A stretch of 64,000 bases of DNA, taken from Pseudomonadota bacterium. Its GTDB lineage: Bacteria > Pseudomonadota > Gammaproteobacteria > Burkholderiales > Burkholderiaceae_C. Of this stretch, positions 13,784-21,854 are shown one piece after another. A program made the translations under genes and the position numbers. How positions within the stretch are numbered: the first letter of the stretch is position 1; each line of letters begins with the position of its first letter. Location of the stretch: positions 29,119-93,118 of the forward strand of contig JAKAXL010000007.1 of assembly GCA_021816585.1 (NCBI GenBank). The letters are read 5' to 3'. The notes beneath the pieces were generated by a model that did not search any database, was not told the origin of the DNA, and worked only from the letters and a program-made list of their open reading frames with translations.

Positions 13784-14917
13784 ATGGCGCGCCTGAGCAA
13801 CATCTGGAGCCTGGGACTGAAGGAGTTGCGCAGCCTGCGCCACGACCGTGCGATGCTGGTGCTGATCGTGTTCGCCTTCACGGCGGCGATCTACAGCGCG
13901 GCCACCGGGACTCCGGAGACCCTGCACCGGGCGCCGCTGGCCATCGTCGACGAGGACCATTCGCCGTTGTCGCAGCGCCTGCACGAGGCCTTCGGCCCGC
14001 CGTATTTCCTGCCGCCGCCGCGCATCGCGCTGCGCGACGTCGACGCGGCGATGGATGCGGGGCGCTACACCTTCGTGCTCGACATCCCGCCGCACTTCGA
14101 GCGCGACCTGCTGGGCGGGCGACAGCCGCAGCTGCAGCTCAGCGTGGACGCCACGCGCATGGCCCAGGCCTTCACCGGCGGGGCCTACGTGCAGGCCATC
14201 TGCGAGGGCGAGATCGCCGAATTCCTGCAGCGCCAACGCGTCGCCGACGCGACGATCGATGCGCCGGCCCGCCTGGTGCTGCGCAACCGTTTCAACCCGG
14301 AGCTGCGGCCTTCGTGGTTCGGCGCGGTGGCCGAGCTGATCAACAACGTGACCATGCTGGGAATCGTGCTGACCGGTGCCGCGCTGCTGCGCGAGCGCGA
14401 GCACGGCAGCATCGAGCACCTGCTGGCGATGCCGCTGAGCCCCTTCGAGATCATGGCCGCGAAGGTGTGGTCGATGGGCCTGGTGGTGCTGCTGGGCTGC
14501 TGTGCGTCGCTGTGGCTGGTCGTGCACGGAATGATCGGGTTGCCGCTGCCGCGCTCGACCTGGGTGTTCGTGCTGGGCGCTGCGCTGCAGATGTTCGCCG
14601 TCACGTCGATGGGCATCGCGCTGGGAACGCTGGCGCGCTCGATGCCGCAGATGGGGCTGCTGCTGATCCTCGTGCTGCTGCCGCTGGAGATGCTGTCGGG
14701 AGCCAGCACGCCGCGCGAGAGCATGCCCGAGGCGGTGCGCCTGCTGATGCTGGCGGCGCCGACCACGCACTTCGTCAGCCTGTCGCAGGCCACGCTGTTC
14801 CGCGGCGCCGGGTTGCGCGTGGTGTGGCCGCAGCTGCTGGCCATCGCCGGAATCGGCGCGGCGCTGTTCGCCCTCGCGCTGGCGCGCCTGCGCAGCGCCA
14901 TCGGCGCGATGGCCTGA
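13784..14917 (+). CDS. yhhJ: ABC-2 type permease (YhhJ-like), partner of RbbA-like protein
   Basis: 377-residue inner-membrane protein with ABC-2 transporter topology: one N-terminal helix (about 24-42), a periplasmic domain of roughly 150 residues (containing DEDHSPLSQRL and VLDIPPHFERDL), then a cluster of helices from about 180 onward with the intracellular ALLREREHGSIEHLLAMP loop characteristic of ABC-2 permeases. It starts 12 bp after the rbbA-like gene and closes the three-gene operon, so it likely pairs with the permease half fused to the ATPases. Substrate not identifiable from sequence. Confidence 0.85.
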   Translation: MARLSNIWSLGLKELRSLRHDRAMLVLIVFAFTAAIYSAATGTPETLHRAPLAIVDEDHSPLSQRLHEAFGPPYFLPPPRIALRDVDAAMDAGRYTFVLDIPPHFERDLLGGRQPQLQLSVDATRMAQAFTGGAYVQAICEGEIAEFLQRQRVADATIDAPARLVLRNRFNPELRPSWFGAVAELINNVTMLGIVLTGAALLREREHGSIEHLLAMPLSPFEIMAAKVWSMGLVVLLGCCASLWLVVHGMIGLPLPRSTWVFVLGAALQMFAVTSMGIALGTLARSMPQMGLLLILVLLPLEMLSGASTPRESMPEAVRLLMLAAPTTHFVSLSQATLFRGAGLRVVWPQLLAIAGIGAALFALALARLRSAIGAMA

Positions 14918-14920
14918 GTC

Positions 14921-14936
14921 GGCCGGCGCGCCGGCC
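14921..14936. terminator. GC-rich palindrome between convergent yhhJ and slyD
   Basis: Perfect 16-bp palindrome GGCCGGCGCGCCGGCC in a 39-bp gap between convergent genes. It has no U tract, so it may only pause transcription or act with Rho. Confidence 0.35.
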
Positions 14937-14956
14937 CCACGCGCCGGCGCGGGGTC

Positions 14957-15466
14957 TCAGGACGCGTCGCGCATGATGAACATGCCGCTGTCGACGTCGT
15001 CGAGATGGGCGCTTTGCGCCTCGCGCTCGTCGGGGTCGGGCTCGCGCACTTCCAGGATGCGGTAGTGCACGCGCAGCGCCATGCCGGCCAGCGGGTGGTT
15101 GCCGTCGAGCACCACCTTGCCGTCGGCGATGTCGGTCACGGTGAACAGACTGCCCGGCTCCGCCGGCGCGCAGCCGCGCGGCAGCTGCTCGAACTGCATG
15201 CCCGGCTCGAGCAGCTCGGGGAAGAGTTCGCGGCTTTCCACGCGCAGGCGCTCCGGCTCGTAGTCGCCGAAGGCATCGGTGGGCTCGATCTGCAGCGCGC
15301 CGCTGTCGCCGGCCGACTTGCCCAGCAGATCGCGCGAGATCGCCGGCAGCAGGTCGGCGCCGCCGACGTAGAAATCGCTGCCCTGCTCGTCCTCGGCGAG
15401 GGCTTCGTTCTGGGCGTCGGTGAGGCGCCAGGCCAGCGTGACCACGGTATCGGGTGCGACTTGCAT
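14957..15466 (-). CDS. slyD: FKBP-type peptidyl-prolyl isomerase, SlyD-like
   Basis: Cytoplasmic prolyl isomerase/chaperone; 169 residues. The FKBP domain is split by an insert-in-flap region: N-terminal VVTLAWRLTDAQNEAL, the FYVGGADLLPAI block, flap insert (about 65-120, containing AFGDYEPERLRVESRELFP), and the return GMALRVHYRILEVRE. Unlike E. coli SlyD it lacks the His/Cys-rich metal-binding tail; the C-terminus is short and acidic (DDVDSGMFIMRDAS). The ATG at 15466 gives the typical beginning MQVAPDTVV; no strong ribosome site is visible. It is convergent with yhhJ and divergent from the cupin gene. Confidence 0.88.
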   Translation of the reverse strand: MQVAPDTVVTLAWRLTDAQNEALAEDEQGSDFYVGGADLLPAISRDLLGKSAGDSGALQIEPTDAFGDYEPERLRVESRELFPELLEPGMQFEQLPRGCAPAEPGSLFTVTDIADGKVVLDGNHPLAGMALRVHYRILEVREPDPDEREAQSAHLDDVDSGMFIMRDAS

Positions 15467-15631
15467 GATGATGTTCCTGCACGGGTCCGGGACCCCGCGA
15501 CGTGCCGCGGGGCGGTGCGCCGCTCGTCGCGGCGCCTCGGCCGGCGCGACGAGCGCGCCGGACCCGACATTGTGCCCCCAACGCGCTCGCGCGCGCGAGT
15601 CGGTCGGGACAGGCGCGGGGGTAGGCAGGGC

Positions 15632-15637
15632 TACACT
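15632..15637 (+). promoter_or_regulatory. -10 element TACACT abutting the cupin gene start
   Basis: TACACT ends 3 bases before the ATG at 15641, so a transcript from here would start at or just inside that codon. Either the message is leaderless or the next in-frame ATG at 15665 is used. Confidence 0.4.
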
Positions 15638-15640
15638 GCC

Positions 15641-16864
15641 ATGCCGGCTTTCTCCTTCATCGACATGCTCCCGCGCCCGCGAGTAGTGCCTTCCTCCCTG
15701 ATCCGCTTTCCCGGCCTCGGCCGCCGCCGCTTCCTGCGCGAGTACTGGCAGCGCAAGCCGCTGCTGGTGCGCGCAGCGGTTCCCGAACTGCAAGGGCTGA
15801 TCGATCGCCGCGAGCTGTTCCGGCTGGCGCTGCGCGACGATGTCGAGGCGCGGGTGATCCGGCGCGACGACGCGCGCTGGCAGGTCTGCCATGCCCCGCT
15901 GTCGCGCCGCGACCTGCCGGCGCTGCGCAGCCCGCACTGGACCTTGCTGGTGCAGGGCGTGGACCTGCACGACGAACGGGTCGCGCAGTTGCTGCAGCGC
16001 TTTCGCTTCCTGCCCGACGCACGGCTCGACGACATCATGATCTCGTGGGCCAGCGACGGCGGCGGCGTGGGCCCGCATGTCGACGAGTACGACGTGTTCC
16101 TGCTGCAGGCGCAGGGGCGGCGACGCTGGCGCATCGGTCCCGTGGCCGAACCCCGGATGCAGCCCGGACAGCCGCTGAAGCTGCTGCGCGACTTTCGTCC
16201 CGAGCAGGAATTCACCGTCGAGCCGGGAGACCTGCTGTACCTGCCTCCGGGTTGGGGGCACGACGGGATCGCCGACGGCGAATGCATGACCTGCTCGGTG
16301 GGTTTTCGCGCACCGCCGGGCGACGAGCTGTTGCGCCAGTTGCTGTGGAAGATGGCCGAGGAACTCGAGCCGTCGCCGCGCTACAGCGACCGCGGCAAGG
16401 TGGGCGAGGCGGTGGCCGCGCACCCGGCGCGCCTGCCCGACGACATGGTCCGCTTCGTCGCCGCGGCCTTCGCGCGGCTGCGGCCCGGGCGCCGCGACTT
16501 CGCGCGCGCGCTCGGGGAACTGCTCACCGAGCCGAAGCAGGAAGTGGTGTTCGAGGCCGCGCAAACGGCGGGTCTCGCGCGACGGGTCGCCCGCGCGGGC
16601 TTGCGCCTGGACCGGCGCAGCCGCATGCTGTGGTCGGCCGCGGCCGTGATGATCAACGGCGAGAGCGTGCCCGAGACGCTCGCGCGCTCGAGTCTGTTGC
16701 GGCGCCTGGCCGACGCGCGCGGCCTCGACGCCGCCGCATGGGCGCGGGCGGATGCCGCGGAGCGGGAATTGCTGTTGCAGTGGTGCCGCCTGGGCTGGGC
16801 CCATGCGGGTATCGGCGCCCATGGCGCGGGGAGGGCGGATGCAGGAGCCGACGACGACGCATGA
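15641..16864 (+). CDS. roxA: JmjC/cupin-fold ribosomal protein hydroxylase (RoxA/YcfD-like)
   Basis: Fe(II)/2-oxoglutarate oxygenase; E. coli YcfD (RoxA) hydroxylates an arginine of ribosomal protein L16. 407 residues, near the family's 373. N-terminal cue is RRRFLREYWQRKPLLVR (residues about 29-45); the iron-binding HxD is in VGPHVDEYDVFLLQ near 145-150 and the distal His in LPPGWGHDG near 205; a C-terminal winged-helix-like dimerisation region follows (about 230-390). ATG 15641 is used, with ATG 15665 possible (see promoter). The next gene starts 26 bp before this one stops. Function inferred from the family; the L16 substrate is not shown here. Confidence 0.85.
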   Translation: MPAFSFIDMLPRPRVVPSSLIRFPGLGRRRFLREYWQRKPLLVRAAVPELQGLIDRRELFRLALRDDVEARVIRRDDARWQVCHAPLSRRDLPALRSPHWTLLVQGVDLHDERVAQLLQRFRFLPDARLDDIMISWASDGGGVGPHVDEYDVFLLQAQGRRRWRIGPVAEPRMQPGQPLKLLRDFRPEQEFTVEPGDLLYLPPGWGHDGIADGECMTCSVGFRAPPGDELLRQLLWKMAEELEPSPRYSDRGKVGEAVAAHPARLPDDMVRFVAAAFARLRPGRRDFARALGELLTEPKQEVVFEAAQTAGLARRVARAGLRLDRRSRMLWSAAAVMINGESVPETLARSSLLRRLADARGLDAAAWARADAAERELLLQWCRLGWAHAGIGAHGAGRADAGADDDA

Positions 16865-17339
16865 CGACGGGGACGCGAGTCGCGTGCTGCAAGGGCGCGA
16901 AGCGTGGCAGCAGGCCTTGCGCGATGCGCTGCTGGATCCCGGCGTGGGCTGGTGCATGTACAGCGACGACTACCGCGACTGGCCGCTGGGCGAGGCCGCC
17001 GTGGTGCAGGCGCTGCAGCAATGGGCATTCGGGTTGCGCAACCCGTGCGTGCGGGTCCTGGCCCGGGATTACTCCGCGGTGGTCCGCGATTTCCCGCGCT
17101 TCGTTCGCTGGCGCACCGATTTCGGGCATGTGCTGGAATGCCGCGAACTTCCCGCCGGGATCGAGGCTCCCCCCGAGGGCTTGTGGCTGCAGGAACGCGG
17201 TGTGCTCGCGCTGCCGGCCCAGCGCAACCGGCGCAGCGTGCTGACGTCGGGCGGCGCATGGAGGAGTTCGCTCGAGGCTTTCGAGCAGGCCTGGGAGGTG
17301 GCGGAACCCGGTTTCGTATCGCGATTGCTCGGTTTGTGA
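16839..17339 (+). CDS. Conserved hypothetical protein translationally coupled to the cupin gene
   Basis: 166-residue soluble protein whose start overlaps the preceding oxygenase gene by 26 bp. ATG 16839 is preceded by GGGGAGGG; an ATG 18 bp upstream is also possible. No signal peptide or membrane segment. It is rich in Arg, Trp and acidic residues, with blocks such as WCMYSDDYRDWPLGE, CVRVLARDYSAVVRDFPRF and RRSVLTSGGAWRSSLEAFEQAWE. It resembles the uncharacterised small proteins often found beside this oxygenase in Betaproteobacteria (possibly the DUF7931 type, a tentative recollection). No function can be assigned; co-translation suggests a partner or adaptor of the oxygenase. Confidence 0.7.
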   Translation: MQEPTTTHDDGDASRVLQGREAWQQALRDALLDPGVGWCMYSDDYRDWPLGEAAVVQALQQWAFGLRNPCVRVLARDYSAVVRDFPRFVRWRTDFGHVLECRELPAGIEAPPEGLWLQERGVLALPAQRNRRSVLTSGGAWRSSLEAFEQAWEVAEPGFVSRLLGL

Positions 17340-17400
17340 ACAATTCGCAACATCGTGATGCATTTGTGACAGGGCTATCGGGGCAAACCCTGGGGGGAGC

Positions 17401-17406
17401 TATACT
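17401..17406 (+). promoter_or_regulatory. Probable -10 TATACT for the small lipoprotein gene
   Basis: TATACT lies in an AT-richer 180-bp gap and would give a 5' leader of about 107 bases before the ATG at 17519. A matching -35 hexamer is poor, so activator help or a weak promoter is possible. Confidence 0.45.
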
Positions 17407-17518
17407 TTCGCACTGAACTGCGTGCCGTCCTTGCGGTCGGCGGGTTCGTGTTCCAAAATTCCCTCCGGAATCACCCGGTTCTCACTGCCTGTTCCTGATC
17501 TGACGCTTGAGGATACAA

Positions 17519-17746
17519 ATGAAAAAGTCCGTGCTGTTGGCTTCGATGATCGCTGCGCTGGCGCTGGCCGCCTGCGGCAAGAAGGAAGAAGCCGCCCCCG
17601 CGTCGGCGCCGGCCTCGGCCGCTGCTCCGGCCTCCGCCCCGGCTTCCGCCGCCGCGCCGGCTGCCTCGGCTGCGTCGAAGGCCGCCCCGGCCGCGTCGGC
17701 TGCCGCCGCGTCGGCCCCGGCTTCCGCCGCCAGCGCCCAGAAGTAA
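17519..17746 (+). CDS. Small Ala/Pro/Ser-rich lipoprotein
   Basis: 75-residue precursor. The N-terminus MKKSVLLASMIAALALAACGKK is a lipoprotein signal peptide with lipobox LAAC; the mature protein starts at the Cys and continues with Gly-Lys-Lys-Glu-Glu and then about 50 residues that are nearly all Ala, Pro and Ser in APASA-type repeats. The Lys after Cys-Gly argues against the Asp inner-membrane retention signal. ATG 17519 is preferred over the in-frame TTG at 17507, which itself sits near GAGG. It has its own putative promoter, a long leader, a GC hairpin and a textbook terminator, so it is a monocistronic and probably well-expressed gene. Role unknown; perhaps an envelope spacer. Confidence 0.8.
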   Translation: MKKSVLLASMIAALALAACGKKEEAAPASAPASAAAPASAPASAAAPAASAASKAAPAASAAAASAPASAASAQK

Positions 17747-17798
17747 ATCGCTGACCGCAGCGGGCTTCGGCTCGCTGCGGATTCGCGATGCCTTGAAC

Positions 17799-17823
17799 AA
17801 GCCAGCTTCGGCTGGCTTTTTTG
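17799..17823 (+). terminator. Rho-independent terminator after the small lipoprotein
   Basis: AAGCCAGC-TTCG-GCTGGCTT followed by TTTT: a strong stem with a TTCG tetraloop and a U run. A second hairpin (CCGCAGCG...CGCTGCGG, about 17756-17781) precedes it. Confidence 0.9.
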
Positions 17824-17873
17824 TTGCCCGCGCCGCGCATCGGACAACAGAAGGCGGACGGCACCAAGCGGAC

Positions 17874-17903
17874 AACAAAAAGGCCTGTCGATCGACAGGC
17901 CTT
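17874..17903 (-). terminator. Rho-independent terminator of rpmB-rpmG
   Basis: On the minus strand AAGGCCTGTC-GATC-GACAGGCCTT is followed by TTTGTTG. It ends the ribosomal protein transcript and faces the lipoprotein terminator. Confidence 0.85.
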
Positions 17904-17963
17904 CGACGGGCCCCCGCCGCACGCGGCAGGGGCGGGGCGGGCGCCCGCGGCGCCGCTGCCCGC

Positions 17964-18131
17964 TTACTTCAGCTTGCTTTCCTTGTAGACCACGTGCTTG
18001 CGCGCGACCGGGTCGAATTTGGCGATTTCCATCTTCTCCGGCTGGGTGCGCTTGTTCTTGGTCGTGGTGTAGAAGTGACCGGTACCGGCGGTCGACTCCA
18101 GCTTGATCTTTTCACGTCCGCCCTTGGCCAT
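17964..18131 (-). CDS. rpmG: 50S ribosomal protein L33
   Basis: 55-residue ribosomal protein, too short for the supplied ORF track. The translation begins [20 protein letters not shown] and ends [13 protein letters not shown], the standard proteobacterial L33. It lacks the two CxxC pairs of the zinc-ribbon form, so it is the zinc-independent type. It lies 29 bp downstream of rpmB in the usual rpmB-rpmG order and is followed by a strong terminator. Codon choice is biased to AAG, GAG and ACC, as in highly expressed genes. Confidence 0.97.
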   Translation of the reverse strand: MAKGGREKIKLESTAGTGHFYTTTKNKRTQPEKMEIAKFDPVARKHVVYKESKLK

Positions 18132-18160
18132 GGCGCGTCACTCCTGTTGCAGTTCGGGGT

Positions 18161-18394
18161 TCAGGCTTCGCCGCGCGCGCGCAGGTCCGACAGCACGGCA
18201 TCGATGCCGACCTTGTCGATCAGGCGCAGCCCGGCATTCGAGATGCGCAGGCGCACGAAACGATTTTCGCTTTCGACCCAGATCCTGCGATATTGCAGAT
18301 TGGGCAGGAAACGACGCTTGGTCTTGTTGTTCGCGTGGGAAACGTTGTTGCCCACCATCGGCGCTTTGCCGGTAACCTGACAGACGCGTGCCAT
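18161..18394 (-). CDS. rpmB: 50S ribosomal protein L28
   Basis: 77-residue large-subunit protein, near the 78 of E. coli. The N-terminus [20 protein letters not shown] and the [13 protein letters not shown] block are diagnostic. The upstream ATG used in the ORF track adds 22 residues that are not part of the family; the ATG at 18394 is preceded by GTGGAG. First gene of the rpmB-rpmG pair, transcribed from the promoter at 18432-18460. Only one Cys is present, so it is not the zinc-ribbon form. Confidence 0.96.
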   Translation of the reverse strand: MARVCQVTGKAPMVGNNVSHANNKTKRRFLPNLQYRRIWVESENRFVRLRISNAGLRLIDKVGIDAVLSDLRARGEA

Positions 18395-18431
18395 ACAGCA
18401 CTCCACTTGATAAGCGTTGGCAAAAACGGGC

Positions 18432-18460
18432 ATTGTACACGGTGTTCGTCGAGATCCCAA
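18432..18460 (-). promoter_or_regulatory. Sigma-70-type promoter of rpmB-rpmG
   Basis: Minus strand TTGGGA, 17-bp spacer, TACAAT, located about 38 bp before the rpmB ATG. Good -10, moderate -35 and ideal spacing make this the clearest promoter in the window. Confidence 0.75.
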
Positions 18461-18484
18461 GTTGCGGCCCGTCCGCGCGACGAA

Positions 18485-19342
18485 TCATCCGGCGCCGGCG
18501 CCGTTCGCCGCGGGCTTGCGCGCGCGCTCGCAGGGCAGCGAGCACAGCTGCAGCCAGCGCGGCGCGGCGCCTTGCAGGCGCAGGCTGCTGAGGCTGCCGC
18601 CCCACAGGCAGCCGCTGTCCAGGCACAGCGCCTCGTCGCTCCACGACAGCCCCAGCGTCGACCAGTGCCCGAAGGCGATCGGCGTGCCGCGGCTGGCGCG
18701 CCCGGGTACCGCGTACCAGGGCAGCAGCTCCGGCGGCGCGCCGCCCGGCGCCTGCTTGCAGTGGAAGTCGATGCTGCCGTCGCGCGTGTCGATGTAGCGC
18801 AGCCGGGTCAGCGCATTGACCGTCAGGCGCCAGCGATCGGGGCCCTGCAGCCGCTCCGACCAGATGGCGGGCTGGTTGCCGAACAGATCGTCGAGGAAGG
18901 CGCGCAGATCGGCGCCGCGCAGCTGCTGCTCGACCTCGCCGGCCAGCGCCAGGGTCTGCTGCACGCTCCATTGCGGCATCACGCCGGCATGCACCAGCAG
19001 CCAGCCCTGCTCGGACAGGGCCAGCGGGCGTTCGCGCACCCATTGCAGCAGTTCATCGCGGTCGGGGGCCTCGAGAATGTCGTCCAGGGTGTCGCTGCGG
19101 TGCGCGCGGCGCACCCCCTCGGCCACCGCGAGCAGGTGCAGGTCGTGGTTGCCCAGCAGGCATTGCGCCGCGTCGCCCAGGCGCATCAGCAGGCGCAGGC
19201 AGGCGGCGGAGCCGGGGCCGCGATTGACCGCGTCGCCCAGCACCACCACGCGATCGTTCGCGGGGTCGAAGCGCAGCACGTCGAGCAGGCGCGCGAAGGC
19301 CTCGTCGCATCCTTGCAGGTCCCCGATCAGATAAGTGGCCAT
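18485..19342 (-). CDS. apaH: Symmetrical bis(5'-nucleosyl)-tetraphosphatase (Ap4A hydrolase)
   Basis: Splits Ap4A into two ADP and removes alarmone-like dinucleotides and some RNA caps. 285 residues, calcineurin-like metallophosphatase. The metal-binding motifs are in order: GDLQGC at residues 7-12 (normally GDIHG/GDLQG), GDAVNRGPGS near 37 (usual GDLVNRGP), GNHDLHLL near 65, HAGVMPQW near 120 and the late FGHWSTLGL His near 230. The C-terminal tail is Ala/Gly-rich. It lies about 90 bp upstream of rpmB on the same strand, the rpmB promoter falling in between. Confidence 0.93.
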   Translation of the reverse strand: MATYLIGDLQGCDEAFARLLDVLRFDPANDRVVVLGDAVNRGPGSAACLRLLMRLGDAAQCLLGNHDLHLLAVAEGVRRAHRSDTLDDILEAPDRDELLQWVRERPLALSEQGWLLVHAGVMPQWSVQQTLALAGEVEQQLRGADLRAFLDDLFGNQPAIWSERLQGPDRWRLTVNALTRLRYIDTRDGSIDFHCKQAPGGAPPELLPWYAVPGRASRGTPIAFGHWSTLGLSWSDEALCLDSGCLWGGSLSSLRLQGAAPRWLQLCSLPCERARKPAANGAGAG

Positions 19343-19413
19343 CGCTGCTCGACGTGAGAAAATGCCATTTTGCCTCGGACGGGCGCCCGCCGGGCCGCCC
19401 GCTTCCCAACCGC

Positions 19414-20799
19414 ATGCAATCCATGGCGCAACTCGATCCCTCGCTGTTCAAGGCCTACGACATCCGCGGAGTCGTCGGTCGATCCCTCACCACGCATGCC
19501 TGCGAACACATCGGGCGTGCCTACGCCACGCTGGCGCGCGCGCGCGGCCAGCAGGCGGTCTACATCAGCCGCGACGGGCGCGATTCGGGCCCGCAGCTGT
19601 CGGCCGCGCTGGCCGCCGGGCTGCGCGCGGCGGGGATGGACGTCGTCGACCTCGGCATGAACGCGACGCCGATGCTGTATTTCGCCTGTGCGACCACCGG
19701 CATCCCCAACGGCATCCAGATCACCGGCAGCCACAATCCGCCCGAGTACAACGGGCTGAAGATGGTGCTGGGCGGCGACGCGCTGCACGGCGAGGACATC
19801 TCCGCGCTGCGCGACATCACCGTGTCGGAGCAGTACACCGAGGGGCAGGGCGGGCTGCGCAGCGAAAGCATCGTCGAGCCCTACCTGCAGCGCATCGTCG
19901 ACGACGTGCGCCTGGCGCGCCCGATGCGCGTGGCGGTGGACTGCGGCAACGGCGTGGCCGGGGCCTTCGCGCCGCAACTGCTGCGGCGCCTGGGTTGCCA
20001 GGTGACCGAGCTGTTCTGCGACGTCGACGGCAGCTTCCCGAACCATCATCCGGACCCCGCCGATCCGCACAACCTGGAAGACCTGCAGCGCGTGCTGCGC
20101 GAGACCGACTGCGAGATCGGGCTGGCCTTCGACGGCGACGGCGACCGCCTCGGCGTGGTCACGAAAGACGGCCAGGTGATCTGGCCCGACCGCCAGTTGA
20201 TGCTGTATGCGGCCGACGTGCTGACCCGGCATCCCGGCGCGCCGATCATCTACGACGTCAAATGCACGGCCAATCTCGACCCCTGGGTGCGGCGTCACGG
20301 CGGTGAGCCGATGATGTGGCGCACCGGGCACTCGCTGATCAAGGCGCGCATGAAGCAGGTCGGCGCGCCGCTGGCCGGCGAGATGAGCGGGCACATCTTC
20401 TTCAAGGACCGCTGGTACGGCTTCGACGACGCGCAGTACGGCGCCGCGCGCCTGCTGGAATTGCTGGCGCGCGCGCCCGACGCGCAGGCCGAGCTGCTCG
20501 GCCTGCCCGACTCGATGTCGACGCCGGAGCTGAAGATCGCGACCGAGGCGCAGCAGCAGTTCGAGCTGTGCGAGCGCCTGCAGCGCGAAGGTCGTTTCCC
20601 GTCGGCTCGTCACATCCACACCATGGACGGCGTGCGCGCCGAGTACGACGACGGTTTCGGGCTGGCGCGCCCGTCCAACACCACGCCCTGCGTGGTGCTG
20701 CGTTTCGAGGCGCGCGACGCGCAGGCGCTGGCGCGCATCCAGCAGGAGTTCCGCGACGCGCTGCTTCGCCTGCAACCCGGGTTGCGGCTGCCCTTCTGA
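19414..20799 (+). CDS. algC: Phosphomannomutase/phosphoglucomutase
   Basis: Interconverts hexose 6-phosphates and 1-phosphates to supply GDP-mannose and UDP-glucose precursors for LPS and exopolysaccharide. About 461 residues, like P. aeruginosa AlgC (463). Start of fold LFKAYDIRGVVG, phosphoserine loop TGSHNPPEYNGLK near residue 108, Mg site DGDGDRLG near 243, sugar-binding GEMSGHIFFKDR near 325, and phosphate-binding loop RPSNTTPC near 423. The start is uncertain: ATG 19414 and ATG 19423 both precede the conserved part and neither has a strong ribosome site. It is divergent from apaH and directly upstream of waaC-waaA, in keeping with a role in LPS core sugars. Confidence 0.92.
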   Translation: MQSMAQLDPSLFKAYDIRGVVGRSLTTHACEHIGRAYATLARARGQQAVYISRDGRDSGPQLSAALAAGLRAAGMDVVDLGMNATPMLYFACATTGIPNGIQITGSHNPPEYNGLKMVLGGDALHGEDISALRDITVSEQYTEGQGGLRSESIVEPYLQRIVDDVRLARPMRVAVDCGNGVAGAFAPQLLRRLGCQVTELFCDVDGSFPNHHPDPADPHNLEDLQRVLRETDCEIGLAFDGDGDRLGVVTKDGQVIWPDRQLMLYAADVLTRHPGAPIIYDVKCTANLDPWVRRHGGEPMMWRTGHSLIKARMKQVGAPLAGEMSGHIFFKDRWYGFDDAQYGAARLLELLARAPDAQAELLGLPDSMSTPELKIATEAQQQFELCERLQREGRFPSARHIHTMDGVRAEYDDGFGLARPSNTTPCVVLRFEARDAQALARIQQEFRDALLRLQPGLRLPF

Positions 20800-20816
20800 T
20801 CGACGCGCGCCCGTTC

Positions 20817-21854
20817 ATGCCCGACCAACGCCCGCTGAGGGTCCTGCTGGTGAAGACCAGCTCGATGGGCGACATCGTGCAGGCGTTGCCGGTGTTGCAC
20901 GACATCCTGGAGCAGCGCCCGGGGTCGAGCATCGAATGGCTGCTGGAGCCCGGCTACGCCGACCTGGTGCGCGGCCACCCCGCCGTGTCGCGGGTCATCG
21001 AGGTGCCGTGGCGCAGTTGGTGGCGCCATCCGCTGGCCGCCGACACGCGTCGGCAGTGGCGCGCGCTGCGCGCCGAGCTGGCTTCGCGCGAGTTCGACGC
21101 GGTGATCGACCTGCAGGGCCTGTTAAAGAGCGCGCTGCTGGCGCGCGTGGCCCGCGGCACGCGCTATGGCTGGAAGGGGCGGGCCTGCCGCGAGCCGCTG
21201 GCCGCGCTGCTGTACGACCGGCGCATGCAGGCGCCGCCCTTCGACCGGGTGGCGGCGGTGGTGCGCTATCGACGGCTGTGCGCCTGGGCGCTGGGTTACG
21301 AGCCGGGCGGCGAGCCGGTGTACGGGCTGCGTCCGACCCCGTTGCGGCCGGCGTGGCTGCCGGGCGCGGCGCCCTTCGCGGTGCTGCTGTCGGCGACGGC
21401 GCGCGACGAGAAGCTGTGGCCCGAGGCCTCGTGGGTGGAACTCGGGCGCCAGCTGCGCGCGCGCGGCCTGGCGCTGCTGCTGCCCTGGGGGGACGAGCCG
21501 GAGCGCGAGCGCGCGGCGCGCATCGGCGCCGCCATCGCGGACGAAGCCGGCGCCGCGCAGGCGCCGCCGGTGGCCGTGGCTCCCGAGCGCATGGCGCTGG
21601 CGCAGTGGGCCCGGGTGTTCGCCGCCAGCGAACTGGTGGTCGGGGTCGACACCGGCCTGAGCTTTCTGGCCGCGGCGGTCGAGCGCCCCGTGGTGGGCAT
21701 CTACACCGCGACCTCGCCGCTGCAGGTGGGGATCCAGTCGAGCTCGCCGCACCGCAACGTCGGCGACATCGGCCAGGTGCCGAGCCCGGCGCTGGTGCTG
21801 CAGGCGGCACTCGAGATGCTGGGTCGCGGCGCGCGCCCGACAGGCCAGGCGTGA
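20817..21854 (+). CDS. waaC: Lipopolysaccharide heptosyltransferase I
   Basis: Adds the first L-glycero-D-manno-heptose to Kdo2-lipid A at the inner face of the inner membrane. 345 residues, GT9 family. The N-terminal VLLVKTSSMGDIVQALPV with the conserved Asp and the AVIDLQGLLKSALLA block are diagnostic; the C-terminal nucleotide-sugar domain contains the VGVDTGLSFLAAA stretch (usually VGVDTGLxHLA). The ATG at 20817 opens MPDQRPLRVLLVK. The stop overlaps the waaA GTG start by 4 bp, so the two are translationally coupled. Confidence 0.93.
   Translation: MPDQRPLRVLLVKTSSMGDIVQALPVLHDILEQRPGSSIEWLLEPGYADLVRGHPAVSRVIEVPWRSWWRHPLAADTRRQWRALRAELASREFDAVIDLQGLLKSALLARVARGTRYGWKGRACREPLAALLYDRRMQAPPFDRVAAVVRYRRLCAWALGYEPGGEPVYGLRPTPLRPAWLPGAAPFAVLLSATARDEKLWPEASWVELGRQLRARGLALLLPWGDEPERERAARIGAAIADEAGAAQAPPVAVAPERMALAQWARVFAASELVVGVDTGLSFLAAAVERPVVGIYTATSPLQVGIQSSSPHRNVGDIGQVPSPALVLQAALEMLGRGARPTGQA

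Noticed and set aside
10814-14770. 1318-residue minus-strand ORF opposite the RbbA-like operon
   Set aside because: Shadow of three well-supported genes; the protein is a run of Arg, Gln and His without domains.
17880-17903. 24-bp palindrome as regulatory site
   Set aside because: It is followed by a T run on the minus strand, so it is simply the rpmBG terminator.
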